Of a stretch of 64,000 nt of DNA, positions 1 through 6,761 are shown piece by piece (the stretch's first letter is position 1; every line of letters starts with the position of its first letter). Under the pieces are notes generated by a model. The model saw nothing but the letters and a program-made list of their open reading frames with translations. It was not told the origin of the DNA and made no database searches. The stretch comes from Ignavibacteria bacterium. GTDB lineage: Bacteria > Bacteroidota > Ignavibacteria > Tepidaquicellales > Tepidaquicellaceae. The DNA lies in assembly GCA_016710985.1 (NCBI GenBank), contig JADJTX010000003.1, forward strand, positions 186,001-250,000. Direction: 5' to 3'. The position numbers and the translations under genes were made by a program.

Positions 1-499
1 GAAACTGCTCCTCAAGCAAACAGCTGGTTGAATACAGATCGGGATTGTAAAATTTTATTCTTGCAACAAGCGTGCCTGAAGTTCCTGAAATTACCGGCTC
101 CCCTCCCAAAGGTACCTGCTCTCTAAAATCAAGTTTCAGAATGTCATTCTGTTTTGTTAATGCGCCAATATATTGCGGAGGAATCCTTTCCATTCCGTAA
201 GTTGAAGTATCTTTAGAGTAAGAATAATTTAAATGTTCGGATAGAAAGAATGTATCAAGTTTAATAACATACCGGCCCCCTGCATACAAAAAATCAACCT
301 GACCCGGATTAACTTGTTTCAGTACAATATCAAAATATCCTTCATTTGAAGATAAATAATTTCTGTTGGTCAGTCTCAGATCAAACCTCGGATCTTCTGC
401 AGAAACAACCCCTGAATTAATTAAACACAGGGCTAAGCAAAGGAACAATAGTTTAATTACGAAACCGGATTTTTGATATATGTAATTTAGTCTTGGCAC
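1..499 (-). CDS. Secreted protein of unknown function, N-terminal part
   Basis: The gene runs off the left edge, so only about 166 N-terminal residues are visible. I start it at a GTG at 497-499, because this gives a basic n-region, a hydrophobic core (KLLFLCLALCLINSG) and a probable signal-peptidase site after VVSA, near residue 30. The mature part begins DPRFDLRLTNRNYLSSNEGYFDIVLKQ in character: a beta-rich domain with an L-Y-A-G-G-R-Y turn near residue 68. From memory, this pattern is common at the start of large secreted Ignavibacteria proteins that end in a T9SS sorting domain, but the C-terminus lies outside the window. No catalytic motif is seen. The reading frame is open throughout. 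No gene lies within 700 bp upstream, so it probably has its own promoter. Confidence 0.7.
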   Translation of the reverse strand, partial: MPRLNYIYQKSGFVIKLLFLCLALCLINSGVVSAEDPRFDLRLTNRNYLSSNEGYFDIVLKQVNPGQVDFLYAGGRYVIKLDTFFLSEHLNYSYSKDTSTYGMERIPPQYIGALTKQNDILKLDFREQVPLGGEPVISGTSGTLVARIKFYNPDLYSTSCLLEEQF

Positions 500-819
500 A
501 AATATTAAAATGAATCAATTGTTTACATTAGTAAAGTAATTTAAACATGTCCGGAAAAGATAAAATCATCCGGACAGCAAAAACCCCAACTGTCTGAGTT
601 CAAATTGCGATATGACCCAACTGTAGTTTTAACTTAATATTATACATCAATTTCTCAGAGTACTAGTAAGAATGTATCTAAGACAATAAAAATTTAATCG
701 GGGAAAAATTTAGAGATCAATCTTTGGGGTTGATTTCTGCCTTAGCACAATTTAGGAATTTTGTTTTAAAATTAATACTCGCAATGTTATACTTCAGAGG
801 ATTACACATTACTATTAAA

Positions 820-946
820 ATATTTAAACCACAAAGTTCACCTGGCACTCACAAAGATCACAAAGAATAAATAACTTTAATGAATATAAATGAATATAGA
901 GTCTTTGTGAGCTTTGTGCCTGCTTAGTGTGCTTTGTGTTTAAAAT
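820..946. repeat. Inverted pair of degenerate CACAAAG nonamer arrays
   Basis: The left arm (about 820-865) carries CACAAAG-type units spaced by about 9 bases (accacaaag, ttcacctgg, cactcacaaag, atcacaaag). The right arm (about 902-946) is its approximate reverse complement (ctttgtgag, ctttgtgcc, gtgtgctttgtg). They are separated by about 35 AT-rich bases containing two copies of a tgaatataaa unit. The RNA could form a long imperfect hairpin. Similar nonamers recur at 21547-21582 and 40452-40478. The rest of 500-1232 holds only a terminator and a short heptamer array; I see no gene there. Confidence 0.6.
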
Positions 947-1048
947 AATTTTTCCCAATGAAATAGATTGCCGGAAGGGATAACGCTGATTTGTCTGATT
1001 CTCATGGAAATGATTTAAGGCTTCTAAATTCGAATATAGTATTCGGAT

Positions 1049-1091
1049 AAAAATAAAAAAGCATCTGCTGTAGCGGATGCTTTTTTATTTT
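1049..1091 (-). terminator. Rho-independent terminator of the cytochrome-porin gene
   Basis: The stem is gcatctgc/gcggatgc (1061-1068 and 1073-1080) with a tgta loop, one G-T or mismatched position, and A-tracts and T-tracts on either side. The A-run on its left becomes the U-tract for leftward transcripts coming from the gene ending at 1233. It could also work rightward, but no rightward gene precedes it. Confidence 0.75.
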
Positions 1092-1190
1092 AAAATCGTA
1101 ACAAATATTTTTACTACTGTTGCAGGTTAAAACTTATCTATTGAATGATAACTCAATGCATGTTTCCTGCCTTTGACATATAACCTCGCA

Positions 1191-1225
1191 TCTCACGTCT
1201 GACATTTGAAGTCTCACGTTTGACT
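1191..1225. repeat. Heptamer array TCTCACG/TTTGACT (5 units)
   Basis: Five consecutive 7-base units (tctcacg, tctgaca, tttgaag, tctcacg, tttgact) sit about 8 bases beyond the stop codon of the leftward gene at 1233. Read on the minus strand they become gtcaaacgtgaga-like units, clearly related to the gtcaaatgtgaaac units at 9196-9244. Confidence 0.6.
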
Positions 1226-1232
1226 TTATATC

Positions 1233-2384
1233 TCAGAAATAGAAATGAAAATTCCATTGAAACTCATCATTTCGTTTTTCCGGATCTTCAATGGGAAAGC
1301 GCACCATCAGTTCTGTTTCAAATCCAAAGAAAGGAAACAGTCCGACACCTCCGCTGATCCTCTGAATATGATCTCCCGTGATGTCCCTGTTCTTGTCATA
1401 ATATTCATACTGGCTTCTGATCTCGACTCCTTTCACAACTATCACATTCAGCTCTGCATATCCAAACATACTCCGCAACATCGGAAAGTCTGAAGTATAT
1501 TGCTGAAAATCTATTTCACCGAGAAAGGCAATCCTTCTGAGAAATCCAAGTCTTGTATATCCTCCGAATCCCTGATTAACAGCAGTAATGGTTGTAGTGA
1601 AAGCGCTGTCTGAAGTATTATGCGGATTGTTAAAGAATGAACCTCCGACATTAAGATTGAAATTGAGTTTGTTAAATGCAAAATTAAAATCAGTATTACC
1701 TACAAACATTTTGTGCGGATCGCCGTCCAGGAAATCCTGATTCATAGGATTGTATAATCCGATGTTCATATTAAACCACTCCGGAGAAATTCCAAGCTCA
1801 AATCCGGTATTAGTGTTGTAAGGAGTATTCCATAAATACTTTCTCTGATAAGCGCGGTGTTCGACGATTTTCAATCCATAGTCAGGTTTAAACAGCCCGA
1901 CTTTGAAATATGTGTTCGCAGGAAGATTCGACATCATCCCGTAAACTTCATACCGGATGTCATATGGATCCGGAATATCCATTCCCGAGGTTACAAATAC
2001 ATTTAAGATCTTATTGAGTTCAGCATTAACATAAAGGTCACCCTGCATGGCAAGGAATGAATTAAAATTTGAAGAACCTTCGACCTGATCATCCACCTGA
2101 GCAACTCTTACATCGCCGCCGACCGATATTGCATCTGTTATCTTCGGAGAAAACTGTGTCTTCCCGGCGATTTTTTTGAACATGTCCATTGATAGGTTAT
2201 TCTTTGCATAAGCAATCCCCCCGCCGTTTCTCATTGTCCCGCCGGTCGGATCAACGTGGCAATCCATGCACTTGTCACCGGTATATGCAGCAAACCTAGG
2301 GTATGAGACTGAATCTTTTACATCTAAAAAAAATAAAATGAGGAGTGAAACAAATAACAGAAAAGTAATAGATTTCTCTTTCAT
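1233..2384 (-). CDS. Monoheme cytochrome c / outer-membrane beta-barrel fusion (Cyc2-like layout)
   Basis: A protein of 383 residues. Residues 1-27 form a signal peptide. Immediately after it comes YPRFAAYTG-DKCMDCH, with one c-type heme motif CxxCH at residues 39-43. The rest (about 90-383) is a run of amphipathic, aromatic-capped beta strands (e.g. YTRLGFLRRIAFLGEIDF) ending in FHFYF, a terminal Phe typical of outer-membrane barrels. The P-x-F-A-x-x-T-G-x-x-C-x-x-C-H arrangement followed by a porin resembles the Cyc2 family of fused monoheme cytochrome-porins, which oxidise Fe(II) at the cell surface. The assignment to Cyc2 itself is inference: uncharacterised monoheme porin-like proteins with the same N-terminus also occur in this bacterial group. 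It is monocistronic with its own terminator. No multiheme cytochrome or Fe-oxidation partner lies nearby. Confidence 0.65.
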   Translation of the reverse strand: MKEKSITFLLFVSLLILFFLDVKDSVSYPRFAAYTGDKCMDCHVDPTGGTMRNGGGIAYAKNNLSMDMFKKIAGKTQFSPKITDAISVGGDVRVAQVDDQVEGSSNFNSFLAMQGDLYVNAELNKILNVFVTSGMDIPDPYDIRYEVYGMMSNLPANTYFKVGLFKPDYGLKIVEHRAYQRKYLWNTPYNTNTGFELGISPEWFNMNIGLYNPMNQDFLDGDPHKMFVGNTDFNFAFNKLNFNLNVGGSFFNNPHNTSDSAFTTTITAVNQGFGGYTRLGFLRRIAFLGEIDFQQYTSDFPMLRSMFGYAELNVIVVKGVEIRSQYEYYDKNRDITGDHIQRISGGVGLFPFFGFETELMVRFPIEDPEKRNDEFQWNFHFYF

Positions 2385-2524
2385 AATTTTTTTAGTTTAG
2401 TTTTATATAATGTTATAGCAGTCATTATTTAAAAAACTTTCAATACGCATTTCATAAAAGTTACTATTTATTCATCCCCATTGATAAGCTCATCTCATCA
2501 TAATTATCATTACATTTCATTTAA

Positions 2525-2962
2525 TCAAAGTTTAACGATCTTGATTTTCCCTTTCCAGCTTGAACCTCTGAACACAGAAAAATTCCATTCACCCGATACT
2601 GAATTTTTTTTAATAGTCATATTCCAGAACACATTGCTGTCAGCAATTCTCGGATTTGTATTTATAAAAACCTTTTTACCATCAGGTATAATATTCCCTG
2701 CAAAGTCTCCGGTCATCGAGCTCAATCCCGGAAAATCTTTTTGATAAACATTTGTAATTTCATATGTACCTGTAATATTATTATTTTCTTTAGCTTTCAT
2801 ATTCATGGTACCCTCAAGAACCTTGTTTCCCGTACTGTCTGTCATTGTAAATTTATATTTACCTACTCCGAATGTGAAAGACGTCTGTTCCTGACTTGCC
2901 GAACATCCTATTGCAAACAACAGAGTTAAAGCCTGACCGATCATAAAAATACTTTTTAGCAT
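2525..2962 (-). CDS. Small predicted lipoprotein of unknown function
   Basis: A protein of 145 residues with a short signal peptide (MLKSIFMIGQALTLLFAIGC) whose L-F-A-I-G-C end is a good lipobox with the acylated cysteine at residue 20. The mature part is a compact beta-rich domain (YKFTMTDSTGNKVLEGTMNMKAKE, GTYEITNVY, VSGEWNFSVF), suggesting a lipocalin-like or META/NigD-like fold, but I recognise no family. It ends with a basic strand (WKGKIKIVKL). The region between its start and the neighbouring protease is entirely tandem repeat (2981-3107), so any promoter must lie in or very near those repeats. Likely location: inner leaflet of the outer membrane, or periplasm. Confidence 0.75.
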   Translation of the reverse strand: MLKSIFMIGQALTLLFAIGCSASQEQTSFTFGVGKYKFTMTDSTGNKVLEGTMNMKAKENNNITGTYEITNVYQKDFPGLSSMTGDFAGNIIPDGKKVFINTNPRIADSNVFWNMTIKKNSVSGEWNFSVFRGSSWKGKIKIVKL

Positions 2963-2980
2963 AATTTAGTTTTAGTTTAG

Positions 2981-3034
2981 TAAGTTCAGTAAGTTCATTA
3001 AGTTCGTTAAGTTCGTTAAGTTCGTTAAGTTCAT
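2981..3034. repeat. Nonamer array TAAGTTCGT (6 units)
   Basis: Six back-to-back 9-base units (taagttcag, taagttcat, three exact taagttcgt, taagttcat). The same unit in rotated form (gttcgttta, gttctttaa) reappears 38 kb away at 41644-41735. It lies directly upstream of the lipoprotein gene that starts at 2962. Confidence 0.9.
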
Positions 3035-3040
3035 TCATTA

Positions 3041-3107
3041 CTCCACACACTCTACACACTCTACACACTCTACACACTCCACCACACACTCCACACACTC
3101 CACACAC
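3041..3107. repeat. Nonamer array CTCYACACA (7 units)
   Basis: Seven units: ctccacaca, three ctctacaca, one 12-base variant, then two ctccacaca. It ends within 5 bases of the stop codon of the metalloprotease gene (3111). The same ctccacaca unit occurs at the histidine-kinase stop codon at 24893-24928. One frame is open through both arrays, but it only encodes Cys/Val and Asn-Glu-Leu repeats and is not a gene. Confidence 0.9.
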
Positions 3108-3110
3108 TTT

Positions 3111-4838
3111 TTATTTTATTAATACCATCCGTTTTGTATCTATCAGTGTCCCGTCCGACTCAAGCGAATAAAAATAAATCCCGCTTGAAAGATTATAGTT
3201 TTCAGAATTAAAATTTACATTATAAAATCCGGTCAGGTAAAATTTATTCAGTATCAGATCAGAGACCAGCTTACCCGTGACATCATAGACTTTTAAATTT
3301 ACATTTGCATCAACAGGCAATGCGAATGTAATTGTTGTACTCGGATTATATGGATTTGGAAAATTTTGTTTCAGGCTGAATGCAGACGGTTGCTCAGAAG
3401 AATTTAACACCTGATCAAGACATGCTGCCTGTGCGTATCTTAACCTGATAGTGTCTCCCGGAAGAGGTCCGAATCCGGAAGCGAGATTGATTCCGCCTCC
3501 CTGAGCGGCAGTCCAGAGATGACAGTAACTCATTATGGTTCCGACTCTGGGACTGATCTGATGATTTGCAAAGCATCCTCCCTCGGAATAATAACAGGAA
3601 TCAATAGCCCTGATAATTCCGCAGACAGGCCAGACGCACGCGTGAGTATGTCTTGAACCCAGACTATGACCCATTTCATGGGCGACTACATTTACTGTCC
3701 ATGAGTATGTCGGATAGTTTTCGAAGTTAGGATCAATGTTGCTGAATGCAAATCTCCCTGAGGAATCAGCCTGATTGAATTCATAACACAATACTCTTAT
3801 CCACGCAATTCCGCCGAGCCCGGCATCTCTTGTTGAAAGCAGATGAGCGATATTTCCTTCAAAATCATCGCGGTTGTTTCCGCCAAATCTTGTAAGTATA
3901 AGATATGAGTCATCTAAACCGGCGTAAGGATCCTGACCTGACCAGTACCCTATGCCTGATATCACAAACGGAATTGATTCATTCTCATATATCGTCATTA
4001 CCTGATTGAACATCCCGGTAATAAAATTCACTAAAACTTCCACATTGCTTTCTGCAGCAAGATACATTGCATAATCCGCTTCAAAATAAACTTTCACCGG
4101 GAGACGGGCTGGATTATCTAAGGATCCGTTCTGTATGTTTTCATTAAGCTCTTTTACCGGTAAAATAAATTTTTCCTCGTTGTACTCCACACCGCATTTG
4201 AAATTATTTACCGCAGTCAAATCTGCATCATTATAAAAAATATAATTATCGCTGTAAGTGTTATCAGAATTTTTAACAGGACCCAAAACGTAATTTCCTG
4301 TCTCGTCTGAAATTAATCCCATTACAAAATTTTCAAATATGCTTATGGCAGCTGTAGAATTTTCCTTCCCTTTTATGATGCCCTGATAATGCAGCCCTTC
4401 TTTGTAATTGCCGGTTTCGATGCTTCCACTGATTTTATTTTTAAGTACAAAATCCGGGGATACCGGAAATGATCTTGTCAGCTCAATCTCAACTGAATTG
4501 TTTTCAGAAACAGGGATAGTAAATAATATATTTTCATCTTTGTCTTTTAAAATTTTTGAACTTGATTTGTCATCAAGTTTTAGTTGTGATGACTTTGCAA
4601 CAAATGAAGATGATTTGTCATTCTCCGAAGCTTCCTTTTCAAATATAAAAAGTTTTATTTGTTTAAATTCACCGGTGCTTTTCATTGCTGAAATTTTCTG
4701 TGATATCCTGTTTTTATTTTTGCTGAAATGTGTAACAATATTCTGACTGCCGGAATACTCATCTTTTTTATCAATTGAAGATCCGGTAAGAACTGAAAGG
4801 AAAACGATTACAGTTATAAAGCTAATAAATATTTTCAT
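3111..4838 (-). CDS. Secreted metzincin zinc protease with T9SS sorting domain
   Basis: A protein of 575 residues. A signal peptide (about 1-19) is followed by a propeptide-like region to about residue 200 and a catalytic domain. The zinc site is H387-E-M-G-H391-xx-G394-xx-H397 (HExxHxxGxxH), and the Met-turn is near M436 (T-I-M-S-Y-C). Together they define a metzincin of the reprolysin/M12 or closely related type. Several cysteines around the active site (HACVWPVCG, SCYYSEGGC) suggest disulfides in an exported enzyme. The last 85 residues form a type A sorting domain (NFPNPYNPSTT..., VNLKVYDVTGKLV, ending KRMVLIK), so export across the outer membrane by type IX secretion is expected, with C-terminal cleavage. 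It lies 3 bp downstream of the small exported protein ending at 4842 and is probably co-transcribed with it. Confidence 0.88.
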   Translation of the reverse strand: MKIFISFITVIVFLSVLTGSSIDKKDEYSGSQNIVTHFSKNKNRISQKISAMKSTGEFKQIKLFIFEKEASENDKSSSFVAKSSQLKLDDKSSSKILKDKDENILFTIPVSENNSVEIELTRSFPVSPDFVLKNKISGSIETGNYKEGLHYQGIIKGKENSTAAISIFENFVMGLISDETGNYVLGPVKNSDNTYSDNYIFYNDADLTAVNNFKCGVEYNEEKFILPVKELNENIQNGSLDNPARLPVKVYFEADYAMYLAAESNVEVLVNFITGMFNQVMTIYENESIPFVISGIGYWSGQDPYAGLDDSYLILTRFGGNNRDDFEGNIAHLLSTRDAGLGGIAWIRVLCYEFNQADSSGRFAFSNIDPNFENYPTYSWTVNVVAHEMGHSLGSRHTHACVWPVCGIIRAIDSCYYSEGGCFANHQISPRVGTIMSYCHLWTAAQGGGINLASGFGPLPGDTIRLRYAQAACLDQVLNSSEQPSAFSLKQNFPNPYNPSTTITFALPVDANVNLKVYDVTGKLVSDLILNKFYLTGFYNVNFNSENYNLSSGIYFYSLESDGTLIDTKRMVLIK

Positions 4839-4841
4839 ATG

Positions 4842-5300
4842 TTATCTCCTGATTTCTGATGAGTTATTGAATTCTGTTTTTTCTTTTGGAGCCGTGCGAT
4901 TAACCGACGTTACAACCTTTTCATAAAAAAGATTCCTTGAAACATTTTTACCGTAAAGCGCAAGCTTTGTATTATTTTCAGTAAATTCCACATCATAAGA
5001 AATTGATGTTTCAGTATAAGTAAGAACATCATTTTCTATTTCGAAATCTCTCGTAATGGGAGTTGAATTGGGGCAAGTGAGCTGTGCAATAAATGAAGAC
5101 TGATAATTTACTCTTTCCTGCGGACATATATCCTGCAAAGCACCAGTCTGCGAAGCAAGCTGCCAGTCGCCTAACAATATTCCGGGAACATTTCCATTGT
5201 CAGATAAAACTTTATCACATTCACTCCCTGTAATTGAAAGAGATATTAAGGTCAGTACTGTGAATACCTGAAGTAATTTACTTTTAAATAAAGTTTTCAT
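4842..5300 (-). CDS. Small exported protein of unknown function
   Basis: A protein of 152 residues with a signal peptide (MKTLFKSKLLQVFTVLTLIS...). The cysteine after SITGSE is a poor lipobox, because the preceding residue is Glu, so soluble export is more likely. The mature domain starts with an L-L-G-D-W-Q-L motif and carries paired cysteines (DICPQE, LTCPNS) and a run of beta strands, a pattern seen in lipocalin-like domains. The C-terminus is polar (TEFNNSSEIRR). It stops 3 bp before the metalloprotease start, so the two form a transcription unit. A role as that protease's partner, chaperone or inhibitor is possible from position only. I do not recognise a named family. Confidence 0.65.
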   Translation of the reverse strand: MKTLFKSKLLQVFTVLTLISLSITGSECDKVLSDNGNVPGILLGDWQLASQTGALQDICPQERVNYQSSFIAQLTCPNSTPITRDFEIENDVLTYTETSISYDVEFTENNTKLALYGKNVSRNLFYEKVVTSVNRTAPKEKTEFNNSSEIRR

Positions 5301-5386
5301 TATGTCTTTAAATTTGTTTTAATCAAATTAAAAAGACTAACAGACAATTGCAATATTTATTGTGAGGCAAGTGTAGGAATGTAAAT

Positions 5387-5488
5387 AATTCCTAATTAAT
5401 AATTAATAAATCAATAATTAATAATTAGGAATTAAAAATATGTATCAACTATTAATTATTCAATTATCAATTATCAATTATCAATTTT
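5387..5488. repeat. AT-rich palindrome followed by heptamer array CAATTAT
   Basis: An inverted repeat aattcctaatt/aattaggaatt (5387-5397, 5423-5433) is followed by a heptamer run taattatt, caattat x3, caatttt ending at 5488. It fills most of the gap downstream of holB. The caattat unit recurs right after tRNA-Met at 29860-29887. Confidence 0.7.
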
Positions 5489-5520
5489 GATATCTCTCCA
5501 CCGATTAACCATTCAACAGG

Positions 5521-6654
5521 TTAACCTATTTTCCTTCTAATATTCGATTTGATCTTATACATTAGATTATAAAGCATCAGGTCTAAGAACACATTGCTGT
5601 CGATATCTCTTATCGCTTCTTCAATCAGGTTTATGATTTTATAATTTTCCGACTCGAAATTCGATACAAACTTGCTTATCCTGTCGGCTTTGTCTTTATT
5701 AATGATCATCTCATCATTTCCATAAGTCTTGCTGAGTATATCCCTGAACCAAACTGACAGTAATATTAAAAACTGCTTTACTCTTTCCTTATCTTTTTTA
5801 CCCGTTATGAAATCTATACCGCTGCCTAACTTCAGATATTGATTTGTTAAAACCGAACTGAGAAGCTCAAGCACTTTCTCCCTGAGCTCAAGAAAATTTT
5901 TCCCCATAATGTCACTGCACTTTGTGATGCTGCCGTCGGATAGCTCCGCAAAGAACCCTGCTTCGCTGTCTTTCACATTTTCGTAATTACTTTTAATGTA
6001 ATCTAATATCTGCTGCCTTGATAAGTTGTTAAATTTTATTTTCTGACACCTGCCGATAATGGTCGGAAGCAGTGAGTTTATTTTTGATGTTGTAAGAATA
6101 AGAATGGAATCTTTCGGCGGTTCTTCAAGTATTTTCAGTAAAGAGTTTGCGCTCTGAGGATTCATCATGTCACAGTTAGAGATAATAAAAACTTTCTTTT
6201 TTCCGGTTCTTCCTGTCATATAGATTTCCCGCTTGATCTGCCTGATGCTTGAGATTCTTATGTCATTAGCTTTGGGTATTGAGATCTTATGATACTTGTC
6301 ATTTATCTTGGCTTCCATTTCCTCCAGATAAATTGGAAAATCATCTTTATCAAGTTTTTCCAGCGGGCTTTTATCTTCATCAGATTCATTTTTCCCTGTT
6401 GGCAGAGCAATGATGAATTTGACTAATGAAGATTTGAATGAATTGATCTCAATACAGTTTTTGCATTTATCGCATGCTTCGTTTCCGTTCAAAGGATCAT
6501 CACAATTAAGAAGCTTGGCAAACTCCACAGCTGCTGCATCCTTTCCGATACCTTCTGTGCCATAAAAGATCAACGCGTGCGGTATCTTCCCGCTTTGAAA
6601 AACATTCTTAAGAATTTCCTTAACTCTTTCCTGACCAACTATGTTTGACCACAT
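5521..6654 (-). CDS. holB: DNA polymerase III delta-prime subunit
   Basis: A clamp-loader AAA+ subunit of 377 residues. I start it at the ATG at 6652-6654 (MWSNIVGQERVKE), not at the ATG 39 bp upstream, because those 13 extra residues (MFIITHYSLLIIK) are translated from a heptamer repeat array. Visible motifs are a Walker A (GTEGIGKD), a zinc module with cysteines spaced as in DnaX/HolB (NCDDPLNGNEACDKCKNC), the acidic/sensor region (ISNCDMMNPQSANSLLKILEE) and the conserved S/G-R-C box (IIGRCQKIKF). A long acidic insertion (GKNESDEDKSPLEKLDKDD) is unusual. Role: part of the complex that loads the sliding clamp during replication. The upstream gene, 107 bp away, is the BamA-like protein on the same strand. 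Confidence 0.88.
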   Translation of the reverse strand: MWSNIVGQERVKEILKNVFQSGKIPHALIFYGTEGIGKDAAAVEFAKLLNCDDPLNGNEACDKCKNCIEINSFKSSLVKFIIALPTGKNESDEDKSPLEKLDKDDFPIYLEEMEAKINDKYHKISIPKANDIRISSIRQIKREIYMTGRTGKKKVFIISNCDMMNPQSANSLLKILEEPPKDSILILTTSKINSLLPTIIGRCQKIKFNNLSRQQILDYIKSNYENVKDSEAGFFAELSDGSITKCSDIMGKNFLELREKVLELLSSVLTNQYLKLGSGIDFITGKKDKERVKQFLILLSVWFRDILSKTYGNDEMIINKDKADRISKFVSNFESENYKIINLIEEAIRDIDSNVFLDLMLYNLMYKIKSNIRRKIG

Positions 6655-6657
6655 TTT

Positions 6658-6760
6658 AATAATTAGTAATGAGTAATGAGTAATAATGAACAATGAACAA
6701 TTGCTAATGATTAAAGATTAATTCATAACTCGTAATTCGTAATTTGTAATTCGTAATTGC
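6658..6760. repeat. Degenerate heptamer array filling the holB/bamA-like spacer (about 13 units)
   Basis: The whole spacer can be cut into consecutive 7-base words from 6665: agtaatg, agtaatg, agtaata, atgaaca, atgaaca, attgcta, atgatta, aagatta, attcata, actcgta, attcgta, atttgta, attcgta. The word changes along the array but the 7-base register never slips. It runs from just before the holB start codon to within 6 bases of the stop codon of the upstream gene. Confidence 0.85.
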
Positions 6761-6761
6761 T

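Noticed and set aside
2859..3107. 82-codon frame encoding Cys/Val and Asn-Glu-Leu repeats
   Set aside because: It is the translation of two nonamer arrays read through into an out-of-frame part of the lipoprotein gene. The repeats have a period of 9, so any frame stays open.
2981..3107. CRISPR-like repeat structure
   Set aside because: The units are 9 bp and directly contiguous, with no unique spacers and no cas genes; this is a minisatellite.
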